The notes under the pieces are model-generated. The model was not told the DNA's origin. It saw only the letters and a program-made list of their open reading frames with translations, and searched no databases. 64,000 nt of DNA from JBFFMO01 sp041390025 (GTDB taxonomy: Bacteria; Myxococcota_A; Bradymonadia; Bradymonadales; Bradymonadaceae): NCBI GenBank assembly GCA_041390025.1, contig JAWKQR010000034.1:1-64000 (forward strand), given 5' to 3'. Made by a program: the position numbers and the translations under genes. Below are positions 1-9,185 of this stretch, piece after piece. Each line of letters begins with the position of its first letter. The stretch's first letter is position 1.

Positions 1-1
1 G

Positions 2-484
2 CAGGCGCTCGCGCATGACCCCGAAATCCTGTTGCTCGACGAGCCCCTCAACGGCACCGACCCCATCGGGCGACGCTCGATCATCGACCTGATCCAAGAG
101 CTTGGGGCTGACGGGAAAACCGTCATCGTCTCGAGCCACATCTTGCACGAGGTCGAGCAAATGACGCCCAACATCGTGCTCATCAACAAAGGCCGTGTGG
201 TCGCCGACGGAAACATCTACCGCATCCGCGAGATGATCGACGAGCACCCTCACAGCATTTTTGTCGACGCGTCGGACTCTCGAAAGCTCGCCGCGTTGCT
301 TGCGCCCTTTGATGATGTGGTTTCGATCGAGTTTTCGGACAGCGGCATCCATGTCGCCACCCGCGCGCCGGATGCGTGTTATTCGCGCATTCCAAAAATC
401 GCGCTCGAAAACGACCTCGAAATTCGTCGAATTGCGTCGCCAGACAACAACCTGATGGCGGTCTTCCGATACCTGGTGAAGTGA
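2..484 (+). CDS. ABC transporter ATP-binding protein, C-terminal part (5' truncated by window edge)
   Basis: The frame is open from base 2, so only the C-terminal part of an ABC ATPase is present; Walker A and the LSGGQ signature lie outside the window. Visible are the Walker B segment (LLLDEP), the following D-loop region and the H-loop His in SSHILHEVEQ, where nucleotide-binding domains switch on ATP hydrolysis. A tail of about 80 residues follows, as in ATPases of ABC-2 exporters. The stop overlaps the ATG of the permease gene (ATGA), so the two are translationally coupled and form one exporter. The substrate cannot be told. Confidence 0.9.
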   Translation, partial: QALAHDPEILLLDEPLNGTDPIGRRSIIDLIQELGADGKTVIVSSHILHEVEQMTPNIVLINKGRVVADGNIYRIREMIDEHPHSIFVDASDSRKLAALLAPFDDVVSIEFSDSGIHVATRAPDACYSRIPKIALENDLEIRRIASPDNNLMAVFRYLVK

Positions 485-1272
485 TGAGCAGTGCACGACA
501 ACTCGGGACAGCGAGCCTTCTGTCGACCCTCATTGGTGTGCAGCTCCGGCAGCTCTTGATGCAGCGAAAGACGCGCGCCCTCGCGGTGGTACAGCTGCTG
601 CCCGTGGTTGGGGCGCTGGTCTACGTTTTGTTCGAGAACGTGGACGGCTTGACGATGTTTTCTGGGGTGGCGGAGCAGCTCTTGTTGCCCTTCTTGGTGC
701 CGCTCGCGGCCATCTTCTACGGTGGACCTGCCATTGTGGACGAGATGGAGGGGAGAACGCTGACGTACCTGACGTTGCGCCCCATCTCGAAGGCCACACT
801 CTTTCTGGGGAAGGTCTTCGCGGGCACCTTGGTTGCCTTGCTGCTCGTGTTGATTCCTACGTTGTTGTTGTTTGGCATCTGTATGTTCCAAGCCATGGAC
901 TTCTCCGAAAGCCTTCCTGTGCTTGGGCGAGTCGTGGGGGCGGCGACGTTGGGCACCGTGGTCTACAGTGCAATCTTTGCCGCCCTTGGGGCGATGTTCG
1001 CGTCAAGCCTGCTTGCAAGCATCCTCTATTTTGTGGCATCCGAAATGGTGCTCGCGACGCTGCCGGTGCTTGAACTGCTGAGCATTCGGTTTCATTTACG
1101 CATAGTCGCTGGGTTCTTGACCTCCGACCGCCTCGGATTCCTCGACCGCATGGTCTTGGACAAGCCGCTGCAGGTGGAGTGGTGGGTCAGCCTGATGGCC
1201 CTGTGTCTGGTCACAGCTATCGCATGGGCAGGCGGTGCGGTCGTGTTCAAAGAAAAGCAATATCTTGTTTGA
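484..1272 (+). CDS. ABC-2 type transporter permease
   Basis: 262-residue integral membrane protein starting at the ATG that overlaps the ATPase stop. After an N-terminal segment rich in Arg and Gln it has about six hydrophobic helices. The segment around residues 80-105 (GGPAIVDEMEGRTLTYL, then LRPISKATLFLGK) is the cytoplasmic coupling region typical of ABC-2 permeases of the CcmB/NatB/YhhJ kind. With the upstream ATPase it should form a two-component exporter in the inner membrane. The substrate is unknown. It ends 12 bp before the aminopeptidase gene. Confidence 0.85.
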   Translation: MSSARQLGTASLLSTLIGVQLRQLLMQRKTRALAVVQLLPVVGALVYVLFENVDGLTMFSGVAEQLLLPFLVPLAAIFYGGPAIVDEMEGRTLTYLTLRPISKATLFLGKVFAGTLVALLLVLIPTLLLFGICMFQAMDFSESLPVLGRVVGAATLGTVVYSAIFAALGAMFASSLLASILYFVASEMVLATLPVLELLSIRFHLRIVAGFLTSDRLGFLDRMVLDKPLQVEWWVSLMALCLVTAIAWAGGAVVFKEKQYLV

Positions 1273-1284
1273 TTCGAGGTCGTT

Positions 1285-2749
1285 ATGAACGTTCTTTTCA
1301 GCAAAGAGGCAGCCGCTGCCATCCAGACGAGCCTGCTCGTTGTTCCTTGTCTTCCCGGCCACACTCACCCTGCACTTTCTGAGTTGCAGGAGAAGTCAGG
1401 CGTAGATCTCATGGCCCTCGCCGCTGAGGAGAGCTTCAAAAGCAATGCCGGCCAAGTGTTCGTGATGCGCGGACTCAAGGGAGCAGGCACGCACCGCGTG
1501 ATGTTGATTGGCCTTGGCGCCCCCGAAGAGCGCGACGTCGAGGGTGTTCGTGGCTCTGGCGCCACCGCCATGCGACGTGCCAAGGACATGAATCTGGGCG
1601 ACGTTGTACTGGTCGCCCCGACCGGCGACGAAGCCATGCAATTCATCGAAGGCGCGCTGCTCGGCACCTACGCCTTCAATCGCTACATCACCCCAAAAGA
1701 AGGCGATTTCGCTGGTTTTCAGAAAATCACCGTGGTTGGCGCAGGCGAACACGTTCAGGCGGCGTTCGAAGAGGCTCGTGTCTTGGCGGCCGGCACCAAC
1801 CTCGCCCGCGACTTGGTCAATGAGACCCCCAACGTCTTGACCCCTGATGCGATGGCCACAAAAGCGCAGGAGATCGGGTCGACCTACGGCATGGAAGTCT
1901 CGATCTTCGACGAAAACCGTCTTGAGCGCGACGGCTTCAACCTCATTATGGCCGTGGGCAAGGGAAGCCAACACCCGCCGCGTCTCATCCACATGATCTA
2001 TAAACCTGCTGGCGGCGCGAAAAAGAAGATCGCATTCGTGGGCAAGGGCGTGACGTTTGACACAGGTGGTTACAACCTCAAGCCAGGCGGCTCGATGCTT
2101 GGCATGCACAGCGACATGGCAGGCGCTGCGGCTGTATTGGGGGCTGCCCGGGCCATCGGCGAGCTCAAGCCCGCCAACGTGGAGGTCCACTTCGTGATTC
2201 CTTCGGCCGAAAACTCCATCAATGGCAACGCCATGAAGCCGCAGGACATTTTCCGCGGTTACGGCAAAAAGACCGTTGAAATCCAAAACACCGACGCCGA
2301 GGGCCGGCTCATCTTGGCGGATGCCCTGGCGTACATCCAGGAACACAATGTCGACACCATCGTGGATTTGGCGACCCTCACGGGCGCGTGCGTCGTGGCG
2401 CTCGGCGAGACCACAGCTGGGTTGTTCTCGGACAGCGAATCGTTGGTCACGGGATTGATCGAGGCCGGGCGTCAGACGGGCGAAGATTTGTGGCGCATGC
2501 CGCTGACAAAGAAGCTCGACAAGGCCCTCGACACGCACACAGCCGACATGAAGAACGTTGGACCACGTTGGGGCGGTGCCATCACGGCGGCCTTGTTCCT
2601 TAAGCGCTGGGTCACCATTCCAGATTGGGCTCACTTGGACATCGCAGGCCCCGCCTACGCTGAAAAGGAGGCCACGACATCCCCCGCGGGTGGAACTGGG
2701 TTTGGGCGTTTCAACCGTTCAGTTCAAAGAATCAGTCCAAGACCCTTAA
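1285..2749 (+). CDS. pepA: Leucyl aminopeptidase (M17 family), frameshift near the 3' end
   Basis: M17 zinc/manganese aminopeptidase that removes N-terminal residues from peptides in the cytosol. The N-terminal macro-like domain covers about residues 1-160. The catalytic domain shows GKGVTFDTGG with metal and substrate ligands, the MHSDMAGAAAV helix, the family signature NTDAEGRL, and the C-terminal SPAGGTGFG. As read, the frame runs through into the next gene. Dropping one G from the GGG at 2704-2706 gives GFGVSTVQFKESVQDP and a stop at 2747-2749, the usual M17 ending at about 488 residues. I take the apparent 644-residue fusion to be a sequence error. Confidence 0.93.
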
Positions 2750-2838
2750 CTGACGCGGTTTTGACAACACGCGCACGCGCGGATTATAAGGCTCTTAACC
2801 TCGTACTGCCTAAATTGACCGGATTCATTGGAGCACGC

Positions 2839-3904
2839 ATGGCTCGTCTGAGAGTGGGTATTGTCGGCGTTGGTGCCATCGCCGAGTTGCATGCCAAGGG
2901 ATACGAACACGATAACCGCGCGGAAATCATCGCGGTTTGCACCGTGACGAGAAGACTCGCCATTCGACGTGCCTTGATTGGGGCGCGCGCCACTACACCG
3001 ACTTCGACAGAAATGTTTGTCCCGGAGATCGATGCCATCGAAATCGTGACGCCGGCACTACCTCCACGCTTACAGCAGGCCGTGGCGGCGCTGCGTGCTG
3101 GCAAGCACGTCTCAGTCGAGCGGCCGATTGGGGTATCCATCGATAAAGCCGACCACGTCATTCAGGCTGCTCAAGCATCGGGCGCGCTTCAGGTCTTTGA
3201 ACCCTGGTCTGTTTTATAAGCCGCTCGACGCGCGCAGCCTCATCGATGCTAACGAGATCGGGCGCCCAGTCGGCCTCCGCATTGACGCGACCATCGGCAA
3301 GTCGATGACCGGAGTTTGGAATTTCGACGAGGGCAGCCCCGAGGCGTGGCGTTTTGACTCCGACCTCGCCGGTGGCACGCCGATGCTGTACGACATCGGC
3401 TACCAGTCCATGTGCATCGCGTTGTTCCTCATCGGTTCGATCGAGAAAATCGAGGTTTGGCAGTCGTTGACCAAGATCAACGACCAGCTCGCGATCGATG
3501 CCCCCACGACCGCCATGTGGAAGCATTTTCAGCAAGACGTGTTCGGCACGTTGGCCCTCACGTACGCGCCAGAACGCAAGATGCGCACCCCATACCAGCC
3601 CATCGAGATGCGCATCACGATCAACGGAACACGCGGCGACATCGAGATTCTGCGCAACTCCGATCCTGCCCAACTCGAAGCGCCTGTTGAGCTGCGCCGC
3701 GACGCCCGCAAGGTGATCTACGGGCAAAAGAACACCGCCTTCGAAGATAGTTTCTACCGGGCCACCCGCAACTTCGTCAGCGGATGCCTCGGCGAAGAGG
3801 AACCCTTGCTTAAGGGCAACGAGGGCAAACAATTGCTGATTCTCACGCTGGCGTACCAAGAGGCCGTGCGCCGTGGACGCGCTGTGAGCCTGCAGGCGGG
3901 CTAA
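2839..3904 (+). CDS. Gfo/Idh/MocA family NAD(P)-dependent oxidoreductase, with several frameshifts
   Basis: The N-terminus has the Rossmann dinucleotide-binding start RVGIVGVGAIAELHAKGY. It is followed by DAIEIVTP and the family catalytic-lysine region AGKHVSVERPIG, where the usual EKP reads ERP here. The C-terminal half (GEIGRPVGLRI-like, then a beta-sheet domain) is in another frame from about 3200. Conserved pieces WGARHYTDFD and HYLHA sit out of frame at 2970-3080, so at least three or four small indels separate otherwise good family sequence of about 355 residues. Probably sequencing error; a decaying pseudogene is less likely. It dehydrogenates or reduces a sugar-like substrate, identity unknown. 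Confidence 0.75.
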
Positions 3905-3906
3905 CC

Positions 3907-4611
3907 ATGCGATACCTGTTGTTTGTGATCTGCGCCGCGGCTGGTTGTTCCTTTGATGGTGGCACCGCGCCTCAGGGAAACCAGTGGGAATTCGACGCCA
4001 ACGCCGATGCCGTATTGGACGCGAGCTCTCCGGCGACAGACACGGGCTTGACCACCACAAACAACGCGACCAACAACACCTCGCCAGACGTTGGCGTTGT
4101 GGACACTGGGTCGAGCACAGATGTTGGTACAGACTCTGGCATCGTGGTCATCGATTCTGGTTCGCCCGACCAAGGCATGCCCGACATGAACACGCCGGAC
4201 AGCAGCACCGGAGGGGCCTGCCAAACCAACGCGGAGTGCGCAAGCACCGAAGTGTGCTGTCCACAGCTTGACACGTCACGGCTGTGCACCCTGCGCAGCG
4301 ACTGCGTCGTCGGCGGCACGTGCACCTCGAACACCGACTGCGGAAACGGCGAAGAGTGTTGCACCTTCGACGTCGGTGGAGTCACGGGGGGTCTGTGCGC
4401 CGCGCAATGCATCGGACAAGGCGGCGGGAACGCCTGCACGACCAACAGCGACTGCAACAGTGGGCAGCTCTGCTGCTCGGGGCTTGGCGGAAACACCTGC
4501 AGCAACCGCTGTTGGAGCGGTGGTGTGTGCCAGGTCGACAGCGACTGCGGCGGGCAAAAGTGCTGCGATCTTCGTTTCGGTGACAAACAGTGCTTTAACC
4601 AATGCTTCTAA
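3907..4611 (+). CDS. Cys-rich lipoprotein with Asn/Thr linker
   Basis: 234 residues starting two bases after the oxidoreductase stop. Residues 1-14 are a short lipoprotein signal ending in the lipobox AAGC, so the protein is predicted to be lipid-anchored in the outer membrane or periplasm. Next comes an Asp/Thr/Asn-rich disordered linker (about residues 25-100, containing TTNNATNNTS). Then about four repeats of a Cys module of the form C-x(4)-NxDC-x-x-GExCC run to the C-terminus. Such disulfide modules are common in secreted proteins of Myxococcota and Bradymonadota. No enzymatic motif is visible and the function is unknown. Confidence 0.82.
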   Translation: MRYLLFVICAAAGCSFDGGTAPQGNQWEFDANADAVLDASSPATDTGLTTTNNATNNTSPDVGVVDTGSSTDVGTDSGIVVIDSGSPDQGMPDMNTPDSSTGGACQTNAECASTEVCCPQLDTSRLCTLRSDCVVGGTCTSNTDCGNGEECCTFDVGGVTGGLCAAQCIGQGGGNACTTNSDCNSGQLCCSGLGGNTCSNRCWSGGVCQVDSDCGGQKCCDLRFGDKQCFNQCF

Positions 4612-4626
4612 ATCACGAGTGGGTCG

Positions 4627-5658
4627 TTGCTGTCTGACATTCCTTCTCAGATTTTGAAGTCTCCGGGGCGTTACGCCGTGCTGTTGAACGCGCGGGCCAA
4701 ACGTTGGACCGGCGACCTGCATGCCGATATCCAACGTTGGGTCTCTCCCAAAGACCTCTACCTCACCGACGATTTCAACCAAGCAGAGCGTACGCTCGAC
4801 CGGCTCGTCAAGGACGGTTACGACTTCATCTTTACGGGTGGCGGCGACGGCACCATCAGCTACCTGATCAACGCCGTCGAGCGTCGCGTCCGCGACGGCA
4901 TGGTCAAACGCGACCAAGCGCCTGGCGTCGGTGTCCTACGCATGGGGACCGGCAACGCACTCGCGAGTTACGTCGAGTCGGGTGACATCGTCGACGATCT
5001 TCGACGTCTGCGCGAGGGGGCGCCGCTGGTCGTCTACGACGTCAACATGGTGGAGTGCGAAGAAGGGTTGTTCCCCTTTGTGGGTTTCGGATGGGACGGC
5101 CTGATCCTGAACGACTACGACGCCCTGAAGGACGCCGTGCGAGGCTCCGCAGCGGAAAACTACGTCACCGGGCTTGGGGGTTACGCCCTGAGCATCGGGA
5201 CGCGCTCGATCCCCAACGCCCTGAAGGTCGGGGCGGTACCGCTCGTGCTCACCGCGCTTGACCACTGCGTAGAAATCGACCACGACGGACGCGAGCTCGC
5301 CGAGTTTCACGCCGGCGACATCATGGTCGACCGGGACGCAAAAGTCTGCGGGTGCGGCACGATTCCCTACTGGGGATTCAAAGTAAAAATGTTCCCGCAT
5401 TGCACACAGCGACCCGGCTACTTCGAACTCCGAGTTTACTGGGGCTCCGTGGGCTGGATCCTGAAGAACCTTCCCGACTTCTGGGATGGTGAACTTGAGC
5501 CCGGAATGTATCGAAACTTTCTGTGCAAACATGTACGATGCGAGTTTCCTGAGCGAGCACTCGCATACCAAGTCGGCGGGGATGCCAAGGGGTTTGAAAA
5601 GCTTGTGGAATGGAAGACCTCGGAGTTTCCCGCGAAGCTAGCAGTACCATTGCGGTGA
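4627..5658 (+). CDS. Diacylglycerol kinase catalytic-domain protein (lipid kinase-like)
   Basis: 343 residues with the DAGK/sphingosine-kinase nucleotide-binding motif FTGGGDGT at about residue 61, followed by GVLRMGTGNALA, which matches the family GTGN(D)A motif. The C-terminal beta-sandwich lipid-binding part is present (GFGWDGLILNDY, then YFELRVYW). It probably phosphorylates a lipid head group at the inner membrane, as YegS and DgkB do; the exact lipid cannot be inferred. The start is a TTG with a weak upstream purine stretch, the only in-frame choice close to the stop of the previous gene. It is followed after 1 bp by a gene of unknown function. Confidence 0.85.
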   Translation: MLSDIPSQILKSPGRYAVLLNARAKRWTGDLHADIQRWVSPKDLYLTDDFNQAERTLDRLVKDGYDFIFTGGGDGTISYLINAVERRVRDGMVKRDQAPGVGVLRMGTGNALASYVESGDIVDDLRRLREGAPLVVYDVNMVECEEGLFPFVGFGWDGLILNDYDALKDAVRGSAAENYVTGLGGYALSIGTRSIPNALKVGAVPLVLTALDHCVEIDHDGRELAEFHAGDIMVDRDAKVCGCGTIPYWGFKVKMFPHCTQRPGYFELRVYWGSVGWILKNLPDFWDGELEPGMYRNFLCKHVRCEFPERALAYQVGGDAKGFEKLVEWKTSEFPAKLAVPLR

Positions 5659-5659
5659 T

Positions 5660-6433
5660 ATGATGTTGGACAAGATTCAAAATCCCGAGCAATTCAAACA
5701 CTTTGTGTGGCGTCGCCACGACGACGCTCAAGCGTGGCGCGGCTACCGCTCGGAGATCGTCTCGACCAACGGGACCGACGTCCGCAGAATCTCCGTACAA
5801 CCCTTCCAAATCGCGTTTCAGCAGTTCACCGACATCGAAACGTCGATGCGCGTGATCAACCGGATCGAAAACGGGTTGGGAAAAGGCGTGGCCATGCTCG
5901 GGTACAGCATGTTTGCGTCCGAAACCTCGGTCGCCGTGCTGCATACCGGCCAAGACCTTGGGCCCGGTTGGATCGCGTTCCCGTTCAGCGACCAACAGGG
6001 GCGATTTCCCACCATGCCTATCTCGTCCACCGAGATCCCTATGCTGCGCCTGGTGGGCGGCGCTCACCTCGTAACCGAGGGCACCCCGACAATCCGGGCC
6101 GCCCTCGAACAGCGAGGATCCGAATTCCTCAAACGCAAGGGCGCTTTCAATATTCTGGCACACCTCGAATCGTGGGAGCTTGTTGCCCGGCTTGGCGACG
6201 ACGACACGCGTATTCTGCGTCTTGTCGACCAAGCCAAGCCGCGTGTTCTCACCCGCCCCGATCCGATGCGTGTCGCGACGGACTTCTTCCTCGACCCCAT
6301 CATCTTTCGCGAATTCGCCCACGACGAACGGCTTCAACTCTTTCATGTCATCAAGCTCAATCGGGAGTTCATGTGCCTTCCCGAGGATTGGCTGACGTTC
6401 TCGATCCGAATCGAGCTCCCGAGATCCGCGTGA
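5660..6433 (+). CDS. Conserved-looking protein of unknown function
   Basis: 257 residues, soluble, without signal peptide or membrane helix. It begins 1 bp after the lipid-kinase-like gene, and its stop overlaps the GTG start of the DUF2254 gene, so it sits inside a three-gene translationally coupled unit. The composition is ordinary for a globular protein, with no Cys clusters. I recognise no domain. The context (lipid kinase before, membrane protein after) hints at an envelope or membrane-associated role, but that is inference only. Confidence 0.75.
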   Translation: MMLDKIQNPEQFKHFVWRRHDDAQAWRGYRSEIVSTNGTDVRRISVQPFQIAFQQFTDIETSMRVINRIENGLGKGVAMLGYSMFASETSVAVLHTGQDLGPGWIAFPFSDQQGRFPTMPISSTEIPMLRLVGGAHLVTEGTPTIRAALEQRGSEFLKRKGAFNILAHLESWELVARLGDDDTRILRLVDQAKPRVLTRPDPMRVATDFFLDPIIFREFAHDERLQLFHVIKLNREFMCLPEDWLTFSIRIELPRSA

Positions 6434-7950
6434 ACCCTACGTCCAAAGCCCCCAGTGGCGCTGCGTTTAAGCTGCTGCTTGGGGTGGTCGGTGCGGCGGT
6501 TGGGGTGTTGATCGTCGCGATATTGGCTGACATTGGGATGCACGACCTCTCGCCATCCACCATGGCAGCGACGATGTGGGCGGCGGGCGCGAACCGCACC
6601 CTGGATGGGCTTCCCGAAGTGTTGTCGGCGGTGCTCGGCATCTCGCTGACCGTGGTCGCCATCGTGGTCCAGCTCGCATCTCAACGCTATCCCGCTAAAA
6701 TCGTTGATGTTTTCATGGTCGACCGCATCAACATCGGTGTGTTCGCTTTCATGGCGTCTTCGTGTGTCTACGTGGTGCTCGCGAGCGGTGCGAACGTGGA
6801 TGGGCAACTCCCCATGGTGTCCATCGTGGCACTGCTCCTCGCGGTCGCGAACTTTGGGATGCTTCTGCCGTATTTCGCGCACGTCTTCGCGTTCCTTGAG
6901 CCCACGAACCTCATCTCGGAGATCCAGGGACAGGCTTGGAGCAAGATCTCGCGCGTCAACGATGCGCCGCAGCAGTTGACGCGCACGCGGGAGGTCGTCG
7001 CATCCGCGCTCGACCGCATCGCGGACAACTGCATGGCGGCGCTGTCCCAATCCGACCGCAACTTGGCCGTGCACAGCGTGCAGACACTTGAGGCGATGAC
7101 CCGTGACTACAGTGATATCAAAGCACAGCTTCCACCGCAGTGGCATGCCGTCGACGCTTCGTACTTTGGCACGCTCGCGAACGAATCCATCGAAGACCTG
7201 ATCGAACACCGCACGTGGTTCGAGGCCAAAGCGCTCATGGAGTTTGAGCGACTCATCCGACGTGCACTGGACGAAATGTCCGAGGTGGTCAGCCAAATCG
7301 CGCGGTCCACACGCTTGATTGCGCGCTCGGCGATTGCGCACAACGACTGGGCGAGCGTCGAGCTGTGCGTGCGGTTCTTCAACACCTACATCCGACATGG
7401 CCTGAACCGAAAGAACGTGCGCGCTGTCTACAACATTTTGTACGAGTACCGACTGTTTGCGGTGTCGTTGTTGGATGCGCGGCCCGAGCTCGCACAGCGT
7501 GTGGTCGAGCATCTGGTGTACTACGGCCGCACTGCCAACGAAATCGGGCTCCCCTTTGTCACGGTCACGGTCGCCCACGATGTGCGGATGATTTGCCAAG
7601 CCGCGTTCGAACGCGGCGACACGCACCTTGAACAGATGCTGGAGCTCTTCTTGCGGCTCGATCAACCCGTCGACGGCAAGGGCGTCGATGTGGCTTTGAT
7701 CGGCGTGCGCAAGGCCCAATCCATCCTCGGCGCGTACCTGATCCGAGGGGGCGCAGCCGATCTTGCTGACCAAATCCGCGACGACATGCGGGGCGAGCGC
7801 AGCGACCGACTCAAGTTCATCCGTGACGAGATTCTAGCTGTCTCGGAGCAGAAGTTCTGGGAGATCACGGACCGAGGTTTCAACTTCGACTACACCCCTG
7901 CCGAAGACCATCCGTCGATCGAAGAATTCTTTGCACCGATGCTGGGATGA
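6430..7950 (+). CDS. DUF2254 family predicted membrane protein
   Basis: 506 residues from a GTG that overlaps the previous stop by 4 bp; the open frame extends upstream only as a shadow. Four hydrophobic helices lie in the first 165 residues (LLLGVVGAAVGVLIVAIL; VLGISLTVVAIVVQLAS; FAFMASSCVYVVLAS; ALLLAVANFGMLLPY). A long, mostly helical cytosolic region follows. The segment MAATMWAAGANRTLDGLPEVLSA-LGISLTVVAIVVQLASQRY matches what I know of DUF2254 proteins, which have no settled function. Confidence 0.8.
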   Translation: MNPTSKAPSGAAFKLLLGVVGAAVGVLIVAILADIGMHDLSPSTMAATMWAAGANRTLDGLPEVLSAVLGISLTVVAIVVQLASQRYPAKIVDVFMVDRINIGVFAFMASSCVYVVLASGANVDGQLPMVSIVALLLAVANFGMLLPYFAHVFAFLEPTNLISEIQGQAWSKISRVNDAPQQLTRTREVVASALDRIADNCMAALSQSDRNLAVHSVQTLEAMTRDYSDIKAQLPPQWHAVDASYFGTLANESIEDLIEHRTWFEAKALMEFERLIRRALDEMSEVVSQIARSTRLIARSAIAHNDWASVELCVRFFNTYIRHGLNRKNVRAVYNILYEYRLFAVSLLDARPELAQRVVEHLVYYGRTANEIGLPFVTVTVAHDVRMICQAAFERGDTHLEQMLELFLRLDQPVDGKGVDVALIGVRKAQSILGAYLIRGGAADLADQIRDDMRGERSDRLKFIRDEILAVSEQKFWEITDRGFNFDYTPAEDHPSIEEFFAPMLG

Positions 7951-8020
7951 AGCTCGCCGCGTCGACATCGAACAGACCATTTGTTATGGATAACCGGCGC
8001 TAAAGACCACGAGGATGCCG

Positions 8021-9178
8021 ATGACCGACACGTTCTTGCTTGAGCCCGGGTTTCAATATTCTGCTGCGTTGGACCCCCATCGCCGGTCCGCCTATCGCCG
8101 TGCCATCGACGCCGCGTTTACGGCGCTCCCTGGCAAGCCAAGCATTGCGCTCATCGGCTGGCAGGCTGCCACGCTGCTCGACTACGTCACCGACCGTGCG
8201 GGACGTGTGGTCATCATCGAAGACAACCCTACGTTGGCGGATTCCATCCGCGCTGGCTTGAGCTCAAACGGCCACACCACCGTAACGTTCCTCGCCGACA
8301 GTCCCGTCGCGGCGCAACTGACCGACAAAGTCGACATCGTCGTGGCTGGCCTCTCGACCACGTGGTTCCTGGAGTCTCCTGCCGTTCGGATCCTGGATAA
8401 CGCGCGCAAGAACATTCTGCGCCCCGGCGGCGTCATGATTCCTCGTCGGTTTCTCCATCTATTTGAGCTGGCCTCAAGCCCAAACTCGATCCACGGTCTG
8501 GCGCTGCGGCAGCCCCGTTATGGCCGCCCGGGCGAACCGTTTCCGGTGCTCTCGGAGTCGAAGCACTTTGCGACGACCGACTTCTCGGGTGACGACCCGG
8601 TGCGTTACGAGATCGACGACACGATCATCTGCAAACCGCTCCTCAGCGGCACATTGACTGGGCTTCGCCTCTCGACGTTGGTTGAGCTCGCGGACAACAA
8701 TGTGCATCTGGCGAGTCACTCGGGTTTCCAGTCCATCTTCATGCCACTGCGCGAAGACGTCGAAGTCCAAGCGGGCCAACCCGTAAAGATTTTTGCCCGG
8801 TTCGCTTTGTGTGAAGGACTCCGACAAACCCGCTTCATGGCAAGACCGGTCGAGGCGAACGAGCCCGAACACGTGCTGCCGGCTGAGCCGGTTCAGGAAT
8901 TTAAGCGCAACGTGGCGCGTATGATTGCCCACGTTGACGAGCTTGGGCGCGGCGCGGACCTCGACAAGGTCGTGACGTACACCTTTGATCCGCACGGCGA
9001 TGTGTCACGACTGACCGCGCTGTTTTGGACCGTTGACGAAGAATTCCAGAAGCCGTTGCGCGCTCTTGTGGATGGCTTCCGGCGCGCGCTATCACAGGCC
9101 GGCGTCATTCCTGGCGACGAAGCACTCTACGAATTGATGCTTGAGGCGTATCGCGAGACGCGAGCCCATCAAGACTGA
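8021..9178 (+). CDS. PRMT-like (class I SAM methyltransferase-like) protein
   Basis: The region around residues 105-145 (DIVVAGLSTTWFLESPAVRILDNARKNILRPGGVMIPRR) lines up with the double-E loop of protein arginine methyltransferases. Only the second Glu is kept; the first is Gly. The SAM-binding glycine motif is also degenerate (IALIGWQAATLLDY). A C-terminal beta-barrel-like region follows, as in PRMTs. Two start ATGs are possible (8015, 8021); GAGG at 8011-8014 has usable spacing only for 8021. It ends 7 bp before metH and is probably co-transcribed with it. It may be catalytically altered; the substrate is unknown. Confidence 0.68.
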   Translation: MTDTFLLEPGFQYSAALDPHRRSAYRRAIDAAFTALPGKPSIALIGWQAATLLDYVTDRAGRVVIIEDNPTLADSIRAGLSSNGHTTVTFLADSPVAAQLTDKVDIVVAGLSTTWFLESPAVRILDNARKNILRPGGVMIPRRFLHLFELASSPNSIHGLALRQPRYGRPGEPFPVLSESKHFATTDFSGDDPVRYEIDDTIICKPLLSGTLTGLRLSTLVELADNNVHLASHSGFQSIFMPLREDVEVQAGQPVKIFARFALCEGLRQTRFMARPVEANEPEHVLPAEPVQEFKRNVARMIAHVDELGRGADLDKVVTYTFDPHGDVSRLTALFWTVDEEFQKPLRALVDGFRRALSQAGVIPGDEALYELMLEAYRETRAHQD

Positions 9179-9185
9179 GGACGGT

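Noticed and set aside
1396..2634. 412-codon minus-strand frame opposite pepA
   Set aside because: Antisense shadow of a highly conserved aminopeptidase; His/Val/Gly-rich with no recognisable motif.
1285..3219. A 644-residue leucyl aminopeptidase-oxidoreductase fusion
   Set aside because: One G removed at 2704-2706 restores the normal aminopeptidase end and stop at 2749. The oxidoreductase has its own ATG at 2839 and Rossmann start.
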